5,699 nucleotides of DNA from Ramlibacter sp. (GTDB lineage: Bacteria; Pseudomonadota; Gammaproteobacteria; Burkholderiales; Burkholderiaceae_C): NCBI GenBank assembly GCA_026785815.1, contig JAJAZH010000119.1, forward strand, positions 1 to 5,699, written 5' to 3'. Below, in pieces: positions 1 to 5,180 of the stretch. The translations under genes were made by a program, and so were the position numbers. The notes under the pieces are model-generated. The model saw nothing but the letters and a program-made list of their open reading frames with translations. It was not told where the DNA came from and searched no databases. The first letter of the stretch is position 1, and each line of letters opens with the position of its first letter.

Positions 1-320
1 CCTCGTGATCAACCGCCGCAGACCCTCGCCGGCAATGGCCTGAGCTGGCTGGGCCGTCCGGAGCGAAGGGCAACCGTCGAGCCGCGTGTTCGTGACGCGA
101 TTGAAGCCCAGCAGCAAGTCCCTGGGCGGGAGCCGCAACAGACGAAGGTAGAGCAAGTCACTGATGAAGCGCTCTGCAATGTTCTTGCTGACCAACCCTG
201 TCGCGATGCTCGTTCCCGGGCTAGTTTCGAGGTGATGAGGCCGAAGGTCTGCGATCCGAGGTCATGCTCGACCGACTGCTGATGGCCGATGGCTGAAATT
301 CGCTGGCCGTCAGGTCTGTG
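1..320 (-). pseudogene. Possible frameshifted gene remnant, runs off left edge
   Basis: Two adjacent minus-strand frames look coding in turn. From about 320 down to 225, one frame has mostly G or C at third positions (reads RISAIGHQQS then EHDLGSQTFGLITSK). From about 225 to base 1, the next frame takes over, is open for 87 codons after a TGA at 262-264, and again uses G or C in most third positions (reads NIAERFISDLLYLRLL, then DLLLGFNRV). The first frame loses this bias where the second gains it, as expected from a single frameshift. The second frame has no ATG; its only plausible start is a TTG at 193-195. The YLRL...LLLGFN pattern faintly resembles the C-terminal part of GxxExxY-family proteins, but I cannot support that assignment. 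It could also be chance in GC-rich DNA. Confidence 0.25.
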
Positions 321-515
321 GCTCTTACCGGCCCTTCGCAGTCTGACGACTGCCACGCCCCGCCTGAAGCTTGCGAGCTGCCTGCCTACGAGCATTGTGG
401 AAGGGTAAAGCCGGCAACGTTGGCGGATCTGAGCTGGAACAGCTGGTGGCTTTGATCGCAATAGGCAGGCCCGAGCGAGACGTGGGCGCCGAGCTTGGGT
501 GCACATGGGCTCGCG
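1..515. other. Gene-poor left flank with coding-like fragments
   Basis: This stretch downstream of ppiD has no reading frame that I can assign to a known protein. Its longest open frame (minus strand, bases 9 to 506) changes character along its length, with many rare-looking codons at both ends. I see no tRNA, no convincing terminator after ppiD, no terminal inverted repeats and no direct repeats. Two fragments with GC-rich third positions are described in a separate entry. The most economical reading is intergenic DNA containing remains of a decayed gene that runs off the left edge. Confidence 0.5.
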
Positions 516-2447
516 TCACTGCACCGTCAGCGACGCATCGGTGCGCGCCGCGGGCTTGGTCGCTTTGATCTGGGTCTTGAAGCGATCCTTGAGCATGTTC
601 ACGTAGGCCGTGTTTTCAGCGCTGGCCCAGGCCCGGGTGTATTGCTGGACTTCCTGCTTCGCAAGCTCGGCCGCGGGAGCCGTCCGCGGCACCACCTTGT
701 TCACCTTCACGATGGCATAGCCCTGCGTTCCGAGGTCGACGCCGGTAAAGGCCGGCAGCGTTGCCGGATCAGTGCGCAACGCGGCTTCCACCAATCCGGG
801 CGGATACTTTTGCGCTTCCTCGCGCGACACTGTCGACGCGGCAAGAAGTTGCGCCGTCGCCGGGCTGGCCTTCCAGGCTGCCAGCTTGGCCATGCCCTCC
901 TGCTTGGCCAGCTCGGCACCCCGGGTGGAGATGAAACGCTCGCGCACGCGCTCCTTCACCTCGGCCAGCGGCAGCGTTCGCGCCGGCGTGTACTTCGCGA
1001 TCCGGCCGGACACAAGCTGGTTGGCCCCGGTCTCGATTGCTTCGGTGTTGCGCTTCTTGTCGACGGAGTCGGGATTGAACAGCGCCGTGAGCAGCTTCGC
1101 ACTGGCCAGCGGGCCCTTGGCCCCAGGCGCCGGTGAGCGGGTGACATTGCTGGCGGTGCGGACCTCCAGCTTCAGGCGGTCGGCGACCGGCTTGAGGCTG
1201 TCGGCCTGCTCGTACACACCGTTGCTGAAGGCGTCGGCAGTCTCCGCGAACTTGCGCTGGGCCTGCTGCTTTTTGAGTTCGGTTTCCAGCTCCGGCTTCA
1301 TCTCGTCGAAGCTGCGCTGCTTGGGTGACTTGATGTCGGTGACCCGGATGATGTGGTAGCCGAACTCGGTCTCGACCACATTGGAGATCTCGCCTTTCTT
1401 GAGCGAGAACACCACTTCCTCGAACGGCTTGGTCATCGCGCCGCGGGCAAAGAAATCGAGGTCGCCGCCATTGACCGCGGACCCCGGGTCCTGCGAGTTT
1501 TTCTTCGCGGCATCGGCAAAGCTCTCCGGCGCCTTCTTCACCGCGGCGAGAATTTCCTCGGCCCTGGCTTTTGCCTTTTCCTTCTCGGCCGCAGGTGCTG
1601 TCTTGCCGGCGGCGAGCAGGATGTGGCTGGCGCGGCGTTCTTCCTGGCCGCCCAGCCGCTGGACGTTCTGCTCGAAGTAGGTCTTGAGATCGGCCTCGCT
1701 CACGCTGATGCCCTTCATCACCGTGTCCAGGTCGAGCACAACGTATTCGATGCTGGCCTCTTCCGGCGCCTGGAACATCGCGCCGTTCTGCTTGTAGAAG
1801 GCCTCGATATCGGCATCGCTCGGGCTGACCTTGGCGGCATAGCCGGGAGTCGCAAACATCGCGATCTGCACCTCCCGCTTTTCGAAGAACGAATTCAGCG
1901 CGGTGGCCGCGATCGCTGGCGACGAAAAGCTGGTTCCGCCGACGCCGGCCAGCACCTGCCGGGTCGACAGGTCGGAGCGCACCTGGCTCTCGAACATCTC
2001 CGGCGTCATGCCCTGTGAGCCCACCAGCTGGCGGTAACGCTCCATGTCCAGCTTGCCATCGGGGCCGCGTAACGCGGCGATCGCCTGGTTGTTGCCCAGC
2101 TCGCGAGCGAGCTGCACATCGCTGGTGACCAGTTTCGAATGGGCAGCAGCGGCCGCCAGCACCCGGTCGCGCACCACGCGCTCCAGCGTGGCATAGCGGG
2201 CTTCGGGCGACTCGAGCAGCTTCACATCCATGGTCGGCATGGACTGGCGAAAGCGCTCGACTTCGGACTTGTGCGCGTTGTCCCAGTCGCCTTGCAGGAT
2301 GTCGCGGCCGTCGACGCGTGCCACCGGCTCGCCCTTGTCCGAGTAGCGGTTGTAGCCCTCCAGGCCGAACAGCACGAAGGACGGCACGATCACCAGGAAC
2401 AGCACGAACATCATGACCTTGGTGTGCTTGCGGACGATATCAAACAT
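516..2447 (-). CDS. ppiD: PpiD, membrane-anchored periplasmic peptidylprolyl isomerase / chaperone
   Basis: This 643-residue protein matches PpiD (E. coli PpiD has 623 residues), a periplasmic folding factor that sits beside the SecYEG translocon and helps newly exported proteins. A short cytoplasmic N-terminus rich in Lys/Arg (residues 1-10) precedes one membrane segment (about 11-29). A SurA-like N-terminal chaperone region follows (about 35-190). The parvulin domain spans about 271-373, with RASHIL at 272-277, GGDLDFF at 328-334 and FGYHII at 362-367. The rest (about 380-643) is a C-terminal chaperone region. Unlike E. coli PpiD, both parvulin histidines (275 and 365) are kept. I chose the ATG at 2447 because MFDIVRKHTK is the typical PpiD start and a GAGAG Shine-Dalgarno lies about 8 nt upstream. 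An in-frame start at 2474 would overlap the terminator. The start lies 29 nt after that terminator, with no evident promoter of its own. Confidence 0.95.
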   Translation of the reverse strand: MFDIVRKHTKVMMFVLFLVIVPSFVLFGLEGYNRYSDKGEPVARVDGRDILQGDWDNAHKSEVERFRQSMPTMDVKLLESPEARYATLERVVRDRVLAAAAAHSKLVTSDVQLARELGNNQAIAALRGPDGKLDMERYRQLVGSQGMTPEMFESQVRSDLSTRQVLAGVGGTSFSSPAIAATALNSFFEKREVQIAMFATPGYAAKVSPSDADIEAFYKQNGAMFQAPEEASIEYVVLDLDTVMKGISVSEADLKTYFEQNVQRLGGQEERRASHILLAAGKTAPAAEKEKAKARAEEILAAVKKAPESFADAAKKNSQDPGSAVNGGDLDFFARGAMTKPFEEVVFSLKKGEISNVVETEFGYHIIRVTDIKSPKQRSFDEMKPELETELKKQQAQRKFAETADAFSNGVYEQADSLKPVADRLKLEVRTASNVTRSPAPGAKGPLASAKLLTALFNPDSVDKKRNTEAIETGANQLVSGRIAKYTPARTLPLAEVKERVRERFISTRGAELAKQEGMAKLAAWKASPATAQLLAASTVSREEAQKYPPGLVEAALRTDPATLPAFTGVDLGTQGYAIVKVNKVVPRTAPAAELAKQEVQQYTRAWASAENTAYVNMLKDRFKTQIKATKPAARTDASLTVQ

Positions 2448-2454
2448 GCTCGAA

Positions 2455-2462
2455 ACTCTCTT
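2455..2462 (-). promoter_or_regulatory. Ribosome binding site of ppiD
   Basis: On the minus strand AAGAGAG (2456-2462) lies 8 nt before the ATG at 2447. It supports this start over the upstream in-frame codon at 2474, which has no such site and falls in the terminator tail. Confidence 0.6.
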
Positions 2463-2466
2463 GTCT

Positions 2467-2498
2467 GAAAACACAAAAGGCGAACATCTGTTCGCCTT
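2467..2498 (-). terminator. Rho-independent terminator after tRNA-Val
   Basis: Minus-strand AAGGCGAA (2491-2498) pairs perfectly with TTCGCCTT (2477-2484) around a six-base loop, giving an 8-bp stem. The tail reads TTGTGTTTTC, which is U-rich though interrupted by G. It lies 8 nt past the tRNA CCA end and 29 nt before the ppiD start, so it should end most hupB/tRNA transcripts and limit what reaches ppiD. The opposite strand has no T tract after the hairpin, so it appears one-directional. Confidence 0.8.
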
Positions 2499-2506
2499 CT
2501 CTTGGT

Positions 2507-2582
2507 TGGTGGGTGCTGACGGGTTCGAACCGCCGACCTACGCCTTGTAAGGGCGCCGCTCTACCAGCTGAGCTAAGCACCC
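2507..2582 (-). tRNA. tRNA-Val (anticodon UAC)
   Basis: The minus strand folds into a full cloverleaf of 76 nt. The acceptor arms are GGGTGCT (2582-2576) and AGCACCC (2517-2511), with discriminator A and an encoded CCA at 2509-2507. The D-arm has GCTC and the GGTAGAGC segment. The anticodon stem GCGCC/GGCGT encloses the loop CTTACAA, giving anticodon TAC, which reads GUA and other valine codons. The T-arm has the GGTTCGAAC core. The gene starts 21 nt after the hupB stop, with no terminator or clear promoter between, and is followed by a terminator. It is therefore probably co-transcribed with hupB and released by RNase P and 3' processing. The mature end is followed by a second ACCA in the DNA. 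Confidence 0.97.
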
Positions 2583-2603
2583 CACCGGGAAATCACAGTT
2601 CCG

Positions 2604-2876
2604 TCAGTTCAGCGCATCCTTGAGCGCCTTGCCGGGACGGAACTTCGGGACCTTGGCAGCCTTGATTTTAATCGCTGCGCCGGTCCGGGGGTTGCGACCG
2701 CTGCGGGCGGCCCGTTTTCCCACCGCGAAAGTACCGAATCCGACGAGCGAGACCGAGCCGCCTTTTTTAAGCGTCGTCTTGACGGCGCCGATCATCGATT
2801 CCAGCGCGCGCGTCGCGGCGGCCTTGGAGATGTCGGCATGTTTTGCGATGTGCTCAATCAGTTCGGTTTTATTCAC
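2604..2876 (-). CDS. hupB: HU family nucleoid DNA-binding protein
   Basis: This 90-residue protein has the normal length for HU, the dimeric nucleoid protein that binds and bends DNA. The N-terminal helix pair (MNKTELIEHIAKHADISKAA) forms the dimer body. VGFGTF (45-50) leads into the beta arms, and RNPRTG (61-66) at the arm tip contains the conserved proline (63) that wedges between base pairs. FRPGKALKDALN (79-90) is the typical HU C-terminus. The start codon is GTG, supported by GAGGGG 5 nt upstream and by the conserved MNKTEL start. The hupB symbol rests on the neighbouring ppiD, as in the classical lon-hupB-ppiD order; lon is not next to it here. A strong promoter and a structured leader precede it, and tRNA-Val follows after 21 nt. 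IHF is excluded by length and sequence type. Confidence 0.96.
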   Translation of the reverse strand: MNKTELIEHIAKHADISKAAATRALESMIGAVKTTLKKGGSVSLVGFGTFAVGKRAARSGRNPRTGAAIKIKAAKVPKFRPGKALKDALN

Positions 2877-2881
2877 AAGGG

Positions 2882-2887
2882 CCCCTC
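2882..2887 (-). promoter_or_regulatory. Ribosome binding site of hupB
   Basis: GAGGGG on the minus strand lies 5 nt before the GTG start at 2876, which fixes this non-ATG start. It sits inside the self-complementary stretch AGGGGCCCTT, so local pairing could affect access, though that is inference. Confidence 0.7.
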
Positions 2888-2922
2888 GTTGAGAGAAAGA
2901 GTTGATCAGGTTGTCTCTTCAG

Positions 2923-2992
2923 AAAAACTTTGTCTCCCCAACCCTGCTCCCGGCGTTGGCCGTGTCATGCAGGGAAGCGGGAGACTTTTTTT
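2923..2992 (-). promoter_or_regulatory. Structured hupB leader: three-tier nested hairpin
   Basis: Three nested perfect stems share one axis. The outer is GTCTCCC (2979-2985 read on minus) with GGGAGAC (2932-2938), 7 bp. The middle is CCCTGC (2969-2974) with GCAGGG (2942-2947), 6 bp. The inner is CGGC (2959-2962) with GCCG (2951-2954), 4 bp, closed by a four-base loop. Internal loops between stems are 3 to 6 nt per side. On the minus strand it is preceded by seven A and followed by AAAG then TTTTT, so A-U pairing could extend it. It lies in the hupB 5' UTR, between the promoter and the ribosome binding site. On the plus strand the hairpin is followed directly by seven T, which is the form of a Rho-independent terminator. 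Possible roles are attenuator, mRNA-stabilising structure, protein-binding leader, or bidirectional terminator. I recognise no named RNA family. Confidence 0.6.
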
Positions 2993-3009
2993 GTCGCGGC
3001 GCAAAGTCA

Positions 3010-3046
3010 CTGAAGCGATTAAAGCCACGGAGTCACACCGTGTCAA
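3010..3046 (-). promoter_or_regulatory. Sigma-70 promoter of hupB
   Basis: On the minus strand TTGACA (3041-3046) matches the -35 consensus exactly. A spacer of exactly 17 nt (3024-3040) separates it from TTTAAT (3018-3023), which matches five of six bases of the -10 consensus. Transcription should begin near 3010, giving a leader of about 134 nt to the hupB GTG. It is the best promoter-like sequence in the window and suits an abundant protein such as HU. Confidence 0.75.
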
Positions 3047-3172
3047 TACGACATGCAGCTTTACAACACGAGGCGCGGATTCTAGTCCTTTGAGCGAGGA
3101 TTCATGCGGCTTCGCAGCCGTTTTCGGGCAGCGCTGCGCAATTAATTCACGCCGTCAATCGCGCGTCGCCGG

Positions 3173-4267
3173 TCACAGCGCCGCTGCGATCGCGCGTCCC
3201 ACGTCGGTCGTGCTCGCGGTGCCGCCGAGGTCACGCGTGCGAGGCGCACCGCTTTGGGGGGCGAGCACTTTCTCGATCGCTCGCAGCACGGCATCGTGCG
3301 CATCCTTGTGGCCGAGGAACTCGAGCATCATCGCGCCGCACCAGATCTGGCCGATCGGATTGGCGATGTTCTGGCCCGCGATGTCCGGCGCCGATCCATG
3401 CACGGGCTCGAACAGCGACGGAAATTTCCGGTCCGGGTTGAGGTTCGCGCTCGGCGCGATGCCGATGGTCCCGGTGCAGGCCGGCCCGAGGTCGCTCAGG
3501 ATGTCGCCGAACAGGTTGCTCGCCACCACCACGTCGAAAAAATCCGGCCGCTGGACAAAGTGCGCGGTGAGGATGTCGATGTGGAACTTGTCCTGCTTGA
3601 CCTGCGGATACTTCCTGGCCATCTCCTCGACCCGCTCGTCCCAGTAGGGCATCGTGATCGCGATGCCGTTGGACTTGGTGGCGCTGGTGAGGTGCTTCTT
3701 CGGCCTGGACTGCGCGAGTTCGAAGGCGAACTTCAGCACCCGGTCGACGCCGAAGCGCGAAAAGATGCTCTCCTGCATGACCAGCTCGCGGTCGGTGCCG
3801 GCATACATGCGCCCGCCGATGCTGGAGTACTCGCCCTCGGTGTTCTCCCGCACGATGTACATGTCGATCTCGCCGGGCTCGCGCGGCGTTCCGTCGCGGC
3901 GCACCACCGGAGCGATGATCCCGGGCATCAGCCGCGCCGGCCGCAGGTTCACGTACTGGTCGAACTCGCGGCGAAACAGCAGCAGCGAGCCCCACAGCGA
4001 CACATGGTCGGCGATCTTGGCTGGCCAGCCGACGGCGCCGTAATAGATCGCGTCGTGGCCGCCGACCTGATCCTTCCAGTCGTCCGGCATCATCTTGCCG
4101 TGCTTCTCGTAGTAGTCCCAGCTGGAAAAATCGTAATGGTCGAAATGCAGGTCGATTCCGAACTTGGTGGCCGCCGCCTCCATCACGCGGACGCCCTCCG
4201 GCATGACTTCCTTGCCGATGCCGTCGCCGGGAATGACTCCGATTCTTTTTTTGCTCTTGGCGCTCAT
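3173..4267 (-). CDS. Tartrate dehydrogenase / D-malate dehydrogenase (decarboxylating) family
   Basis: This 364-residue cytoplasmic enzyme belongs to the isocitrate/isopropylmalate dehydrogenase superfamily, in the TtuC/DmlA branch, which oxidises tartrate or D-malate with NAD+ and a divalent metal, often with decarboxylation. Visible motifs are IPGDGIG (12-18), the substrate-binding LRPAR (108-112), RENTEGEY (140-147), ATKSN with the likely catalytic lysine 198, DILTAHFV with metal-binding Asp231, and NLFGDILSDLGP (251-262) with Asp255 and Asp259. EPVHGSAPDIAG (287-298) forms part of the nucleotide site. The APSANLNP segment (271-278) and the length fit the tartrate/D-malate branch (about 355-361 residues) better than LeuB. 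The ATG at 4267 has AGGAGAG just upstream; longer in-frame extensions run into the hydrolase gene and are low-complexity. Its ATGA overlap with that gene implies translational coupling. Which substrate it prefers cannot be decided here. Confidence 0.93.
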   Translation of the reverse strand: MSAKSKKRIGVIPGDGIGKEVMPEGVRVMEAAATKFGIDLHFDHYDFSSWDYYEKHGKMMPDDWKDQVGGHDAIYYGAVGWPAKIADHVSLWGSLLLFRREFDQYVNLRPARLMPGIIAPVVRRDGTPREPGEIDMYIVRENTEGEYSSIGGRMYAGTDRELVMQESIFSRFGVDRVLKFAFELAQSRPKKHLTSATKSNGIAITMPYWDERVEEMARKYPQVKQDKFHIDILTAHFVQRPDFFDVVVASNLFGDILSDLGPACTGTIGIAPSANLNPDRKFPSLFEPVHGSAPDIAGQNIANPIGQIWCGAMMLEFLGHKDAHDAVLRAIEKVLAPQSGAPRTRDLGGTASTTDVGRAIAAAL

Positions 4268-5148
4268 GAAGCTCTCCTGAAAAACTGTGATGCCTGCTCC
4301 AGCAAAAGTGCTGGCGCCTCTTCCGCAATGTAATGGCCGCACGGCAGGCTGCCGCCACTGACGTCGTCCGCGCGCTCGCGCCACAGGCCCAGAACGTCGA
4401 AGCACTGGCCGACGACGCCATGCTCTGACCAGAGCACGCGCAGCGGTTGCCCCAGTTGCCGTCCCGCCGCCAGGTCGGCGCGATCGTGGTCGAGATCGAT
4501 GCCGGCGCTGGCGCGGTAGTCGCCGCACATGGCCTGCGCGGTGCCCTCGATTTTGATGCATCGCTCGTACTCGGCCAGGGCCGCCGGCGCAAAGGCGTCG
4601 AGGCCGGCGTGGCGCTTGCCCATCACGCTGCGCAGGTAGCGCTCAGGGTCGGATTCGATCAGCGCTTCGGGCAGCGGGGGCGGCTGGATCAGGAAGAACC
4701 AGTGCCAGTAGGCCGTAGCGAAAGCGCGCGTCGTGTTTTCGTACATGGAGAGCGTCGGGGCGATGTCCAGCAGCAGCAGGCGCTCGACTGCTGCCGGATG
4801 ATCGGCGGCCAGGCGGTGCGCCACCCGCGCGCCGCGGTCGTGCGCGAGCACCTGGAAACGCGAATGGCCCAGCTGCGACATCACGGCCAGCGCGTCCGCC
4901 GCCATCTCGCGCTTCGAATAGACACTGTGCGAAGCATCGTCCGGCGGCCGGTCCGAATCGCCGTAGCCCCGCAGGTCCATGCACACCACCGAGAAATGCC
5001 GGGTCAGTTGCGCAGCCACGAGGTGCCACATCGCCAGGGTCTGGGGATGGCCGTGCAGCAGCAGCAACGGCGGTCCGTGACCAGCGCGGCCAGCATTCAG
5101 GCGCACGCCTTGGCGCGTCACTTCAAAGGAATCGAAACCAGCCAGCAT
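4264..5148 (-). CDS. Alpha/beta hydrolase, fluoroacetate/haloacetate dehalogenase-like
   Basis: This 294-residue alpha/beta-hydrolase-fold protein has the length and layout of the fluoroacetate dehalogenases (about 295-305 residues), which hydrolyse haloacetates to glycolate. The oxyanion region is LLHGHPQT (30-37), followed by DLRGYGDSDRP (58-68). The nucleophile motif AHDRGARV places Asp104 next to Arg105 and Arg108, the residues that hold the substrate carboxylate. The acid is Asp128 in LLLLDIAPT, and the base is His272 in CGHYIAEEAP. The halide pocket His149-Trp150 (in YWHWFFLIQP) and Tyr211 (in GDYRASAGID) are all present. An epoxide hydrolase or a dehalogenase of other haloacids remains possible. 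No signal peptide is visible, so it is probably cytoplasmic. The ATG at 5148 has only a weak ribosome binding site. It lies 32 nt after the transporter gene and overlaps the next gene by ATGA. Confidence 0.9.
   Translation of the reverse strand: MLAGFDSFEVTRQGVRLNAGRAGHGPPLLLLHGHPQTLAMWHLVAAQLTRHFSVVCMDLRGYGDSDRPPDDASHSVYSKREMAADALAVMSQLGHSRFQVLAHDRGARVAHRLAADHPAAVERLLLLDIAPTLSMYENTTRAFATAYWHWFFLIQPPPLPEALIESDPERYLRSVMGKRHAGLDAFAPAALAEYERCIKIEGTAQAMCGDYRASAGIDLDHDRADLAAGRQLGQPLRVLWSEHGVVGQCFDVLGLWRERADDVSGGSLPCGHYIAEEAPALLLEQASQFFRRAS
4272..4278 (-). promoter_or_regulatory. Ribosome binding site of tartrate dehydrogenase
   Basis: AGGAGAG on the minus strand lies 4 nt before the ATG at 4267. 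It is the strongest Shine-Dalgarno in the window and fixes the start. It lies within the last codons of the upstream hydrolase. Confidence 0.75.
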
Positions 5149-5180
5149 CGCGAGATTCTGTCACCGTGGCGGCAGCCCGG

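Larger units (their letters stand above)
2877..3172 (-). other. Intergenic region between hupB and tartrate dehydrogenase
   Basis: About 300 bases without a gene. It holds the hupB ribosome binding site, leader hairpin and promoter described separately. Between 3047 and 3172 I see only a small hairpin (3107-3120, 5-bp stem) and a 10-bp palindrome (3128-3137). Neither forms a proper minus-strand terminator for the upstream dehydrogenase, so how that transcript ends is unclear. Confidence 0.6.

Noticed and set aside
495..2018. Several long plus-strand frames opposite ppiD (such as 495-1136, 772-1359, 1353-2018)
   Set aside because: They mirror the ppiD codon bias, are low in complexity, and lack domains or ribosome binding sites.
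2961..3058. Repeated CCGTGTCA and CATGCAG words around 2960-2973 and 3039-3058
   Set aside because: They are short and unevenly spaced, and one copy is explained by the -35 element and the other by the hairpin; chance is likely.
3107..3137. Small hairpin (3107-3120) and palindrome (3128-3137) as terminator of the dehydrogenase operon
   Set aside because: On the transcribed minus strand no T tract follows either; the only T run (four bases) is on the other strand.
2838..3647. 269-residue plus-strand frame over the hupB leader and the dehydrogenase end
   Set aside because: It crosses the promoter and leader structure and has no protein-like segment; the overlapping minus-strand genes are certain.
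3254..4333. 359-residue plus-strand frame antisense to the dehydrogenase
   Set aside because: It is a typical antisense shadow in GC-rich DNA, with no recognisable domain.
4268..4561. 98-residue N-terminal extension of tartrate dehydrogenase
   Set aside because: It is Arg-rich shadow of the hydrolase gene; the ATG at 4267 has a strong ribosome binding site and begins the conserved protein.
3231..4592. 453-residue minus-strand frame over the dehydrogenase
   Set aside because: It is an Arg/His-rich out-of-frame reading; the true frame carries all the dehydrogenase motifs.
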